From Metridium senile (Eukaryota; Cnidaria; Anthozoa; Actiniaria; Metridiidae), in the NCBI GenBank assembly GCA_949775045.1, contig OX459096.1:48909790-48973789 (forward strand): a stretch of 64,000 nt of DNA. The letters are read 5' to 3'. The translations under genes and the position numbers were made by a program. Positions 10,516 to 21,900 of the stretch are shown here, piece after piece. The notes below the pieces were generated by a model. The model was not told the origin of the DNA and made no database searches. It worked only from the letters and a program-made list of their open reading frames with translations. The stretch's first letter is position 1. Each line of letters begins with the position of its first letter.

Positions 10516-11192
10516 CCTCGGAGCAGGCCAATTTTTAAAATGTCAAAACTGTCAAATCTTACTTGACGTGTAACAGTGCAACAATGAAAACCGTAAATTT
10601 CTTGTCAGCTAGGATGTCAACTAAAGTTACTTTATGTTGGAAATGAGTCTAAAATTGATTTTGAACCATAAATCTTGCTAAGAACGTCAACAGTTCTTGC
10701 TCCAAGCATGCGGCTACCAGAATATTATTGTTGTTTGATTGACGCATTCCTTTTTGGTATTTACTTTTTGAATCTTGTAGCGCGAACAAAATTTTTTGGT
10801 TGAAACAAAAGTTGTCTTGACTAACGAACAATTTTTATCATACAGCGAGCTGGCCCTTCGCTTGGTTGACAAAAATTGTTTTGGCCTAGAGTCACGACAA
10901 CTTTTGTTTCAACCAAACTGCAATCTTGATACCAACCCGGGGACACAAATCTAAACACCCAAAATGTGTCAATCACACAGCGATCACATGCTGGTTACCG
11001 AGCTGAAATTATTGCCGTTTTTGGCAATGTTTTTAGTCCAAAATGAATCTAGACCCATTTCAACACAAAATAGCTTTGTTGGCATAATAATTTACAGAAA
11101 ATTTATAATTTTCATTGAATTAAATCACTGTTGCTTGCCAAGTAAGATTTGACAGTTTTAACATTAAACATATCATTGGCAGGCCGACGGAT
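10516..11192. mobile_element. Diverged foldback element
   Basis: AATGTCAAAACTGTCAAATC at 10543 is mirrored by GATTTGACAGTTTTAACATT at 11146, and GCCGTCG by CGACGG further out. Inner parts (AAATGAGTCTAAA... against ...GGGTCTAGATTC inverse) are also inverted but diverged. A smaller palindrome (10797-10916, TTGGTTGAAACAAAAGTTGT and its inverse) lies in the centre. Bases 11205-11340 repeat 10690-10800 in inverse. Confidence 0.6.
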
Positions 11193-11199
11193 ATTTTCC

Positions 11200-13005
11200 A
11201 TAGTTTAACCAAAAATTCATATTGTTGTGTTCGCACTGCCAGATAAAAAAAAGTAAATACCAAAATGCGTTGCAAGCAGAGGTTCCTTTCTCTTACCTAG
11301 AACGACGAGGTAGAGAAAGGCGTCAACCAATGCAAACAACAATAATATATTTAGTCGGACAGGATTTTGATCGAAAAGTAAATTTGTTGACTGACAAAAA
11401 TTTTCACGATTTTCGTTGTATGTATTAAAGTATATGCAAACGAGTTTTTTCTCTGGCAATCTTCAAAGCCGTCGGCCTGCGAAATGTTAAATGTCAAAAC
11501 CGGACAGAATCACTGGACCCTTGATATCGACCCGACGAATATATTGGAAGTGATCACTGCAGGCGGCTCATATGCGTTTGACAATAATGAACAACATGTT
11601 ATCGGGCTTTTTTTTAATAAACGTTTACACTTTATGAAACTGTTTGTTACAGTTGTCAATCAAATACGGCATGCTGTAAACACTGGACTGGAATAAAGAC
11701 ACACTATTTTGTCTTATAAAATAACAATTTCAATAATTATCATAATTGCGTGTTTCATTTTTCATGATTTTATTCTGTTTTGGACGAAATTAACGCTTTG
11801 AAATCAAATTTAAGTTAACGAATGTGTGTTTTTTACATATCATTTGTCATAAGTATCAAACCTCGTGCTAATTTTAATATTGTAATATTACCGACCGGGA
11901 CCATTTGACTTTTGATGGTTAACTTAGGTGTGGTTGAATCTTCTTCTAAACATCACGGGCGTCAGAAGGGTTAAAACTGGGCAGAAATCCTTTATAAGGA
12001 TTTTTCATGCATTTTTAGAGCATGAAAAGGATTTGGCCGGTTGACTTTGAGCATATGCTTTGAGTTGACTTTCCTTTGCTGCCTTTAACCAGCTTACAGA
12101 CAATCTGTTGTTCATCAAACATTGTCAAACGCAAAGTTTGTACCCTGCTGGCAGAGGACGTTTGTCCGTAGTGGTCACGTCCATTTTAATGGACATGAAC
12201 GAAAATTTACAATTAATTGTTCATTCATTTATTCTATGCTTTTGATATTTTATATTTTAAGTTAGTCAATGATTTCTGCTTGAAATCAAAATTTGCCTTG
12301 ACTTTTGGTCGCACATCACGCTGTGATAGATGGTCCGGATGTAGCCTGAGTAGCCTGCAAGCTCTCTTGGTACAGAAGAAGATATCTTCGAAATTCGCGC
12401 CAAAATTACTTATGAATGCATTCCTCTATTACTCTGATTTCATCCTCGTCAATCGATTGATATTTCTACAATGTTAAAGAATGTTTCAGAACAAAAAATA
12501 AGAACATCCTCACATATTAAAGTTGATATCAGTTTGAAAACGACTAGGCCTGAGAAAACAGATTTTTTTCGCTCCTCTTTAATACACCCTCGAAACTAGT
12601 CCTGAATAGATAGTATATCAGTCTCTTCATATACTCTACTTACTAACCACTCAGGTTATATGGCATCGGTTCATTACCCGCTAACTCTACTCCGACGAAG
12701 GGCTAAAGCTCGAAACGTCAGTAAAGTTAAGTCAACATTTTTTACGGTGTTACAAATTTCATTCTATTTCCTATCGTTTATATCAAACACCGACGCAGCC
12801 TATACTAGTTTACTCGCTAGTTTCCATTAATTTATATTACAGAGTGCTTTCGCTGATTTTTTTATTCTTACTAGGTAGGGAGACTTACGCTCAACTAACA
12901 CATGCGTGTCCACAGTTGTACCAAACTAGTACAAAACGAACCCACGTCGAAAATTTAGATTTAACGTGCTTTCCTATAGTGCGACCTCACTTTTACCAGT
13001 TTGGC
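11200..13005. other. Gene-free interior of the 9.2-kb element
   Basis: No reading frame with recognisable content. A dispersed-repeat tail at 12540-12840 includes CGACGAAGGGCTAAAGCTCG at 12692, treated under findings. Confidence 0.45.
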
Positions 13006-13014
13006 AAAAATTTA

Positions 13015-14121
13015 GGGTCGCGATAAAAAGCTGAAACTGAAACGGCTGAAAGAGCTGAAAGAGCTGAAACAGCTGAAACAGCTGAAACAGCTGAAACAGC
13101 TGAAATACCCCAAATGTTTTACATTTTTTTCAAAAATATCATAAACATGAAGTTGTTTGCCAATTTCCGGCTTCCTATATGATCGTTTTAAAAATTATAT
13201 AATTCAGTTATTCAGTTCTCTTCACCGACACAAATATCGACTATCGTTATCAAATGTTAATGTTATTTAGGTGAAATGGTTGTATATGTTGAGGTTGCTG
13301 TATGGCGTGTAAGCATCTACAGCTCATTTAGATTATAGTCAGCCTTCACATACAAAAGGTTTTACTCGTATAATTATTCGCTAACTTTAAAATGATTTTG
13401 ATTTTGTTTGATTATAGTTCTCCCTATTTTGTCGCCATATGCGACATCCAAATAGCTAAAAATGCAGAGTAAGTACAAAAGCTATCTTTTTTTAATCATA
13501 TATACGCAAGTATTCTTGTACAAATTTTTGAAGAAAACAGCGCGCGGAGTTTTCTTTCATGTAACAACTGATGAAGGCCACTTTATTTCACTAATCGACG
13601 CGTGTACAATTTTTCAAACTAAGTATTATTTCAATCCCCATTTACATTGGAAACGAAAGGAATTGAACGAAATATAAGAGTGTGAAACAATCTCTAAACA
13701 AGAAAGAAAGAGAGGTAAGCATTTCAATAAAGATCTGAAATGAGCGTGACGTTGACCTTTCATGTCAAACTCGCGCGTAAGTTATAAACAGCGATTTGGC
13801 AGCTCTGAAAAGCAATCATAATTTTTAACGGATGGACAATTTGTGGATATACAGCATATGAAAAGCATGATACTCGGGGACATGTTTGTATACTATTTAT
13901 ATACTGCTTATTATATGCAAGTTATTTATATTTGCTTATTTATATGCAAATTTATATACTGCTTGTTTTATAATTATACTAATTATTTAAAAAATGTAAA
14001 AAATGTGCAGTATTTCAGCTGTTTCCGCTGTTTCAGCTCTTTCAGCTCTTTCAGCTCTTTCAGCTCTTTCAGCTCTTTCAGCTCTTTCAGCCGTTTCAGT
14101 TTCAGCTTTTTATCGCGACCC
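13015..14121. mobile_element. FoldBack-like element with 9-bp target duplication
   Basis: Begins GGGTCGCGATAAAAAGCTGA and ends with the exact inverse. Flanked by AAAAATTTA at 13006-13014 and 14122-14130. Each arm carries tandem 9-bp units (GAGCTGAAA left, TTTCAGCTC right). Long inverted repeats with internal tandem repeats and 9-bp duplications are the hallmark of FoldBack (FB) elements. The interior has no recognisable protein. Confidence 0.85.
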
Positions 14122-15031
14122 AAAAATTTAGAAATCGGCTAAAACTTCAAAGACGCCGTGGCAGCCCGATTTTTTGAAATTTTGCTTAAACAAAAGAAAT
14201 CACAGCGGGAACTGTCAACGCTTGTCAATATGGCTGTTCGAATAAAAACAGACAGCTTTCGAAAAAAAAAATAATGTACTTTTAACTTGCTTGATGTAAG
14301 GAAAAACAGTCCTACGGAGGCTCGGAGAAGCATATGTTAAAGTTTTGACTGTAGTCAACCAGTTACGGCTTCATCAGTGATTGAGAGTTGACTGTTTTCG
14401 CTTCAGATATCACATCGGGACAGCCAAATCAATTTGTTGGACATTGCAGAGTCAAAGCTTTCAAAAGGGTGTCTGTAAAACCCGGAACGTGCCCGGAACA
14501 CCCCGGAACACCCCGGAACACCCCGGAACACCCCCGGAACACCCCCGGAACACCCCGGAACACCCCCGGAACACCCCAGAAAAGTTAATACTTATAAAAT
14601 TAAAAAAGAAAAAAAAAAAGAAATAAAAGGGAAAATAGAAAAAAAAAGAAAAGAGAGAGAAAAAAAAAGAAAAAGATAAAAGATTGTACACAAAATGGAA
14701 TTTGATAGTTTTTGATATTCATTTATTCATTCATATGTAATGTATTTGAACATTGATTAAAATTAAAATCAAATATTTATTCATGCATATAATTATAGGA
14801 TTATTTCAATATGGCCTTTAATGGCTGATGATTGCGTGACTACGTGACCAGAGTTCCAAATAAACAACAAGGGACAATATTGCTAGAATGCGCGAATCAG
14901 AGTATTTTCTGTAGAATTTCACATTTATTTCAATTGTTACCTTCACATTTTTCCTTTATCTGATGTCATCATATTTTGTATGTTTTTCCCATTTTTTTTT
15001 TTTCACTCGTGGTCACTCGTGTGTACTTTTA

Positions 15032-15155
15032 GGCCCCGTCCACCCGAGTCCGGAGATTTTTGTATCTGAAAATGTTTTTTATGCGGATACAAAAATATCT
15101 GCCTCCACACGTAGCGTATACGAATCGTATACGACTGTCTACACGTATCCGGATA
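15032..15155 (+). mobile_element. AGGCCCCGTCCAC-ended element, truncated
   Basis: Begins AGGCCCCGTCCACCCGAGTC and runs into ACACGTATCCGGATAC, where the next element starts. Related in its end to the element at 45121-45456 and to the AGGCC MITEs. Confidence 0.5.
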
Positions 15156-15524
15156 CAGTCAACTCTCGTTATAACGGACACCTTCGGGAGGTTAATTCAG
15201 TGTCCGCTGTAAAGGGAGTTAAGCCTGGTTTTCACTAGCGACGCAACGCAAGCGCAAACGCAAGCGCAAGCACAAGCATGTGAAAACGAGACGTGAATAA
15301 GCGCAAGCGCAAACAAAACTAATCACTAGTGCCACGCGCAGGCACAAGCGCAAACGCAAGAAAAAAGGAAAATGTTTGATACCTTGCGTCTGCGCTTGTG
15401 CTTGCGTAGCTAGTGAAAACCAGGCTTTATCTTCAATCATTTCTTTGGAGCTGGGATTTATTTTAGTGTCCGTAATGACGAGGTGTCCGTAATATGGGGG
15501 TGTCCGCAAGGCGAGAGTTGTACT
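15156..15524. mobile_element. Inverted-repeat element with TCAACTCTCG ends
   Basis: Left end CAGTCAACTCTCGTTATAAC GGACACC, right end GGTGTCCG...GGCGAGAGTTG. It contains the smaller palindromic element 15221-15427 and lies inside the foldback element 14467-16160. Confidence 0.65.
15221..15427. mobile_element. Palindromic MITE with CACTAGC arms
   Basis: AAGCCTGGTTTTCACTAGCG at the left, GCTAGTGAAAACCAGGCTT at the right. The interior is a CGCAAGCGCAAACGCAAG-rich imperfect tandem. Its ends resemble those of the larger element 44785-45507 (GGTTCACACTAGCGAC). Confidence 0.8.
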
Positions 15525-16369
15525 AATTATTGCAGAACTGGTTGTTGTTTAATATTATTATATTTTTATATTATTATATCTAATTTTATATTTAATGGTA
15601 ATTTCAGTTCATTGTAATTAATATTATGGTATTGTTTATAGACCTATAAACCTCTTGTTCACGTTCTTTGCTTGTAATGCAAGCACATCTAATCATACGC
15701 AACATAAGCACGTACGACATACTGAATCATGATAGGTTCACAATTTATGTTCTTATATTTGATATGTTTCTTGTTTGAAATCTTTAATTTGAAATCTTGG
15801 AATAAATAAATATAAATAATTAAAGTAAATATGAATAGATATAGATTTAAATATGCATGAATAAATATTTGATTTTAATTTTAATCAATGTTCAAATACA
15901 TTACATATGAATGAATAAATGAATATCAAAAACTATCAAATTCCATTTTGTGTACAATCATTTATCTTTTTCTTCTTTTTTTTCTCTCTGTTCTTTTTTT
16001 TCTATTTTCCCTTTTTTTCTTTTTTTTTTCTTTTTTAATTTTATAAGTATTAACTTTTCTGGGGTGTTCCGGGGGTGTTCCGGGGTGTTCCGGGGGTGTT
16101 CCGGGGTGTTCCGGGGTGTTCCGGGGTGTTCCGGGCACGTTCCGGGTTTTACAGACACCCCTTTCAAAAGGACTACAAATAAGCTATATTTTAGAACACC
16201 TTGATTCATTGTTTGCAATAATATCCCTGCTAACGCTGACATACAAATATCGGCATAGATCTGTAATGCGACCATGCTCAAAACTCCAAATAATTGTATT
16301 TCCTGTGTCGGGATTAAAACTTTGGAGGCCACTTTTGGAGAGTAAATTTTTAGATTTTTAGATAGTGCG

Positions 16370-17655
16370 ACCCGGGTTTTCAACTGCGATCGTATCGATC
16401 ACTCGACACCCAGAGGATATCGTCAATTATTAATAAATATCCCACAAAGGTCAATCGATCCAAAGCAAACTGTGACCGTTGATCAAGCGAATATAACAAA
16501 CGTACGTGAAATAAATACTTTCATTTTCCAATAATGAAAATCTGTTTCATCTACGTGTCAAAACATATCAATTAAATCGATTCAAAGTTGTTTTTATCTT
16601 TTTTCAAAGCCATAGCTCTCTAAAATTGCCATTTTGATCAACCATGGTCGGTTGTTTGTCAATACTTCCCATGACAGTTCGCAGATATTTATCATAATCT
16701 TTCTACCAATGAGCAATTAAACAATACTAGGGTTTTTCCCAGCCAACCCACAAGAAAGGAAAGGCCCTGGAAAAAACGTTTTGGAATCCCAACCTCGCTC
16801 CCAAGGCCCTATCCCTTCGCTTTTGGGTGGGGCGGGAAATGGCCCTGGCATCGGCTGGTCGATTCTGTTTGTTCATTGGTCCATTCATTTTTATAATGTT
16901 TGTCATCTGTCATGGAAAATGTTGACGAGCAACAGACTAAAATTGATCAAAAGTGTACAATGACATTTTTAGAGAGCTATGGCTGCAAAATAAGAGTGAA
17001 AACAACTTAATCAATATTACTACAAGAGATAGAAAAATAGTCCACAAAATAGTTTTATGTAGAAATAGGCCGTACGTGAATATGTGGTTTTGAAAGACCG
17101 TTGACCTTTTGTCCAGAAGTGTGAGTGATATGTTTTGACAAGTCTAGCTGGTAGAGGTTTTCGTTATTGGGGGATGACAGGCTCTAATTTTCATATCTCT
17201 CATAATGATGAAAGTCTATATCTGTTTGTACGAAACTTCACGTAAAAGTAAAGACTATTTTGCAATCTACTTGACAATTTATTTATTGCGTGACACATAA
17301 TATAAACTACCATGAGAAGCCACAAGTGTTAAGTGACATGGTTCAGATCGACCAGATCGCTCTGTTGAAGCCGTTGTTGATATTTGATAAATGATTTGAA
17401 ATTTACAACAGAAGTAACTTTAAAGCAGTTTAAATCTAAAAAAGGCAACAATGTTTAATTTCAAATAAATTTGACTTGCCTAAATAGTTATATAATCTCT
17501 GGCTCAGGCGTATCTTGGAGTATATGAATCGTAATTTATGCTAATTTATTACATTTATTTTGCGGTCATGTGACCAGCCGATGCCAGGGTCATTTCACGC
17601 CCCACCAAAAAGCGAAGGGAGAGGGCCCTGGGAACGCGGTTGTTGGAATTCTAGA
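16370..17655. repeat. Nested inverted repeats
   Basis: AGCCATAGCTCTCTAAAA at 16609 is mirrored at 16968-16984 (TTTTAGAGAGCTATGGCT), with diverged similarity extending outward to about 16370 and 17290. A second pair consists of 16756-16862 (GGCCCTGG...GCATCGGCTGGTC) and its inverse at 17572-17655 (ACCAGCCGATGCCAGGG...). No protein is encoded. Confidence 0.6.
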
Positions 17656-17689
17656 TTGATAATTTTTCTCAGATGGGTGGTATTTGGAC

Positions 17690-17910
17690 AGGACAGGTGG
17701 TGGCTACCGGCATGTAACCCCCCCCCCCCCCCCCCCCCCGCCCCAAGTTGGTCCTTGAATTAGGTGGCGGGTACCAATATATACCCCTAAAAGAGGTGGC
17801 GGGTACCAATATATACCCCTAAAATAGGTGGCGGGTGCCGGGATGTACCCCCTACCCTTTTATCCAAAAAGGTTGGTGGTGGCGGGTATAACCCCCCCTC
17901 CCCAAACTGG
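17690..17910. repeat. C-run minisatellite, right arm
   Basis: Inverted counterpart of 9765-9960, with units of GGTGGCGGGTACCAATATAT ACCCC and C runs up to about 19. Confidence 0.7.
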
Positions 17911-18108
17911 GTCCCTAGTTTGGACCGTTGTTTTGACCTTCTCCCTAAGGCAGGGAGAAAGTAACTAAACCTGAACTACATTGGCTGAAATTAAGTCAGA
18001 GGATTGCAGAGAGCAACAATAAGACACTGTTAGAGTTTTATTAAATTTTAAGGTAAAAAATCGAAGTTTCAAAAGGAGCCATATATCCTTTAGTAAATCA
18101 ACACTAAC

Positions 18109-18663
18109 AGTGAGCTTGGGCTACCTGTGGTTAGATCGTTTCTGAATGATATGTCGTAGGCTGCTCTTTTCCTTAACGCCTCCTTGAGTATATTGAAGGT
18201 TTTGCTGACACAGATTTGATTCAACCAAAATAATCGGAAATTCCGGGTGGAAATCAAATGGAACGCGACAGTTAACGGCAAACATTTTCGAAAATTTAGG
18301 ACAACCTTTTGAGGTTGTCCTTTAAAATTTCCTTAAATTCCGGGTGGAAATCAAATGGAACGCGACAGTTCCCGGCAAACATTTTCGAAAATTTAGGACA
18401 ACCTTTTGAGGTTGTCCTTAATTTCCGAAAATGTTTGCCGGGATTTTTTTCAAAAAAGACTTTCCTCGCACCGGTGTCATAGTCCCTGATAGGATAGATG
18501 CGACTCCAACGTTGATAGTAACTGGGAAATAATCGGACATCTTTCTTTTCTTATTTTTTTCCGGTTGATTGATATTGATCGATCCTTTCCTTAGACTTCT
18601 TTTCTTTAAATTCCGTGAAAGTATTGACAGACGTGGCTTCCTTTCTTGAAGTACTAGATGAAG
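18109..18663 (-). pseudogene. Inverted copy of the zinc-ribbon gene's second part, longer than the left copy
   Basis: Minus-strand 18663 to about 18466 repeats the KKSKER, VTINVG and RGKS coding segments of 9455-9655, including the same A7 frameshift. It is then interrupted by two roughly 82-bp direct repeats (18241-18322, 18338-18420). The frame resumes at about 18225 with VSKTFNILKEALRKRAAYD, a continuation that the left copy lacks. It has no start codon of its own because the zinc ribbon is absent. It ends near the ACAGGTAGCCCAAGCT motif at 18111-18127. Confidence 0.5.
18241..18420. repeat. Two 82-bp direct repeats with internal palindrome
   Basis: Each unit runs TTCCGGGTGGAAATCAAATG ... 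and ends with the palindrome AGGACAACCTTTTGAGGTTG TCCT. A third, inverted fragment (CCGAAAATGTTTGCCGGG) follows at 18425. Confidence 0.8.
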
Positions 18664-18908
18664 TAGTAGATGTATTTGGCCGCCACGAGCACAAATAAAA
18701 AATTGAAAAAAAATGATTTAAAGAAACGTATTTTATAATAAAAATGGTTAAACAAACAGTGAAAGAGTTGAAAGCCCTCGCCAAAGAGCGGGGGATCAAG
18801 GGCTACTACAAATTACGTAAAGCCGAACTCATCGAAGCGCTGGGTAGGCAAGCGCGCGATCCTGCAAATACACCACCACCACATAATATTCTTGATGAAC
18901 CGATACCT
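18664..18908 (+). repeat. Polinton left terminal repeat, inner part
   Basis: Matches the inverse of 33506-33748: GTAGATGTATTTGGCCGCCA, the promoter motif, and the first 55 codons of the polymerase. Similarity stops after GAACCGATACC. Confidence 0.9.
18715..18743 (+). promoter_or_regulatory. ATTTAAAG promoter-type motif and leader of polB
   Basis: GATTTAAAG at 18715-18723, 29 bp before the ATG. A small 5-bp hairpin (TTTTA, 3-nt loop, TAAAA) ends directly before the ATG. The same sequence stands in front of the CxHxC-repeat gene at the other end (33690-33698, minus strand). Confidence 0.6.
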
Positions 18909-21900
18909 GAGATTAATGTCCCCATTCTCAAACCTTCCCATCCCTCTCAAAATTCCCTTGTTCCATCACTCAAGCATTTAGCTGAGAATGCATCCGCATC
19001 AGTAAAGAAAGAGATAAACAAGTTCGCAGATTGGCTTTTATCCTACGTCCCAGAGCCTATCAAAAAGACTGTAAACAAACGAGTCAAAAGCCTGAAGGAG
19101 AAAGTAAATCGTATATTCAAGAAACAAGAAGATCACTTCACTCCAAAAGAACAACAAACAGCATTAAGGGGGTATCTGAAAACCTATAGGATAGATGGAC
19201 AGAAAGGGTATGACCCCAAGACGTTCATCAGTAATATCAAACCAAAAATTATGGATCTCATTAAGCAGCGAAAGAAACCTGTCAAGGTTAAGTTTATCTT
19301 TACCTGTAAATTCATAAAAGAGAATCCAGCCACTGACCAGATTGATGAAAATTCAAGTTACTTTCATTCAACCGTAGAAATAATAACAGAGTCAACCGAT
19401 TTCTCTGACTTTTTCAATACAATGACAAATCGTCTACTTGAATTGATTGAGCAATTTCAAAATAAAGGCTCTGGATGGCAGTTTGATCAAGTGGAATACT
19501 TTGATATCAACATCGACCCCTTTGAACCGATTTCTGGAAGTTCCTATATTCCTCTTCCGAAAACATTAGCATCTAAACAGGCAATCATCAATGTTAATAA
19601 CGAGAAAGATCATGAGTGTTTCAAGTGGGCAGTAACCTCTTCCGTGTTTCCCAAGGAGAAAAATCCTCAAAGACTAAATAAGCAAATGAGAGAGAACTCT
19701 GAGAAGTTTGACTGGTCAGGAATAGAGTTCCCTGTTTCACTAAAACAAATCGATAAATTCGAAAAGCAAAACCCCTATGCGATTAACGTCTTCGGATATG
19801 AAGGTGATGTATACCCCCTGAGAATCAGCAAGAAACATGTTGCGGCGGAGCAACCTCATACGATCAACTTACTCCTAATATCGAACGATGCAACTAACCA
19901 TTACTGCTGGATTAAGAACATGTCAAAACTGCTATCCTCTCAGGTCAATAACCACCAACACGCACGTATATTTTGTTATAGATGTCTAAACTCATTTCAG
20001 TCAAAGAAGTCATTAGAAAAACACCTTGAATACTGCTCTAAAAACGAAGAAGTCAAGATTGAAATGCCTGTAGACAAAGAAGGAAATCCTACCTATTTGA
20101 CATTCAAGAACTTTAACAGAAAGATGCGAGTCCCCTTTGTTGTCTATGCCGACTTTGAAAGCTTTACAGAGAACATAGACACCTACTGTCCAGAGGAAAG
20201 TAAAAGCTTTACTAAGAAATACCAGAAGCACAAACCATCAGGCTACTGCTATCTCATCAAGTGCTTTGACAATCAACTATTTCCACCCATGCTTGTACGA
20301 CACACAGCTGAATCCCCAGACGAAGATATCCCTCAGATGTTTGTAGAAAGTCTAGAGTCAGATATTAAGAAAATTTACAATACGTTCATTAAGTTCTCTA
20401 AGAAGGTTAAGATGACTCTGAGGGATAAAATCGACTATAAAAATGTCACTCACTGTCACATCTGTGAGGGTGAATTAGGAAAAGATAAGGTATTGGACCA
20501 CTGCCACCTTACGGGAACGTATAGAGGAGCTGCCCACAACGAATGCAACCTTCAATACAGAATTCCAAAGGTCTTCCCAGTCATCTTTCACAACCTATCT
20601 GGATATGATTCACACCTATTTATCAAGAACCTTGGTACATCAAAAGGTAAAATAAACTGTATACCTAATAATGAGGAAAAGTATATCAGTTTCACAAAAC
20701 AGATTGTGGTGAACACCTTTACAAACAAAGAAGGTAAGCAGGTCGATGTGAAGCGCGACATAAGATTCATTGACAGCTTCAAATTTATGGCAGCCAGTCT
20801 TGACAGCTTAGTGGATAATCTGCCAAACGAATCTTTCAACAACCTCGCAAGTTACTATGAAGGAGAACAATTACAACTGTTGTTGAGAAAGGGCGTCTTT
20901 CCATACGACTGGTTTGATGGATTCGACAAACTATCAAGTACTCAATTACCACCTACAGAAGCGTTTTACTCCAGACTCAACGACATTGACATATCGGAGG
21001 AAGACTATCAACACGCTCAAAAGGTGTGGGAAACCTTTAATATGAAAACAATGAGGGATTACCACGATCTCTATCTTGAGACGGATGTGTTACTGCTAGC
21101 TGACGTCTTTGAAAACTTCAGAGATGTTTGTCTTGAGAACTATGGACTAGACCCAGCATGGTACTACACAGCGCCTGGACTAGCCTGGGACGCTGCTTTG
21201 AAGATTACCGGGGTGAAACTAGAGTTGTTGACAGACTATGACATGCTGCTCATGATTGAGAAAGGTAGTCGAGGCGGCGTGTCTATGATTTCTACTAGAT
21301 ATGGTAAAGCCAACAACCCATACATGAAACTTTCATTAACAAAAGATCAATACAATGATCTTAACAAATATCTAAGCAAATGTGGTAAACAGAAGGTAAA
21401 GTCATACTATGACCCATCAAAACCAAATAAGTATATCGTCTATCTTGACGCAAATAATCTTTACGGCTGGGCAATGAGTAAACCACTCCCTACTCACGGT
21501 TTTAAATGGATGAGTGAACAAGAGCTTATAGACTGGAAAAACCTTCCCTGTATTTTAGAGGTTGATTTAGAATATCACCATCACCTACACGACCTACACA
21601 ACGACTATCCATTAGCTCCAGAGTCTATTAAGGTCGACAAGGTTCAAAAGCTAATCCCTAACCTCAACAACAAGTCAAAGTACGTAGTCCATCATGAGAC
21701 CCTGAAACTTTACGAAAGCCTCGGACTAAAAGTTACCAAGATTCATAGGGGCATCACATTCGAAGAGTCTGCATGGTTGAAGCCCTACATAGACATGAAT
21801 ACAGACCTAAGGGCGAAAGCAGCCAACGACTTTGAAAAAGATTTCTTCAAGTTGATGAACAACTCTGTCTATGGGAAAACCATGGAAAACATCAGAAACA

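Larger units (their letters stand above)
14467..16160. mobile_element. FoldBack-like element with GGAACACCCC tandem repeats and 9-bp target duplication
   Basis: Begins GGGTGTCTGTAAAACCCGGA and ends with the inverse. Flanked by CTTTCAAAA at 14458-14466 and 16161-16169. The arms are about 320 bp and nearly identical: 9-11 tandem units of CCCCGGAACAC, a poly-purine tract, then TTGTACACAAAATGGAATTT. The core (14790-15850) holds other nested elements. Confidence 0.9.
9455..18663. mobile_element. 9.2-kb TA-flanked inverted-repeat element inserted in the Polinton end
   Basis: Starts CTTCATCTAGTACTTCAAGA and ends with the inverse TCTTGAAGTACTAGATGAAG, each next to TA (9453-9454, 18664-18665). The arms match for about 210 bp (9455-9665 against 18455-18663). 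They match again further in, around the GGGAGAAGGTCAAAACAAC block (left 9716, right 17926-17950) and the C-rich tracts. No transposase is recognisable inside. The interior is a stack of other foldback elements. It splits the left Polinton terminal repeat, whose two halves are contiguous in the intact right copy. Confidence 0.8.

Noticed and set aside
14490..14575. GGAACACCCC repeats considered as telomere-like
   Set aside because: They lie inside the arms of a foldback element with exact 9-bp target duplication and are mirrored at 16050-16140.
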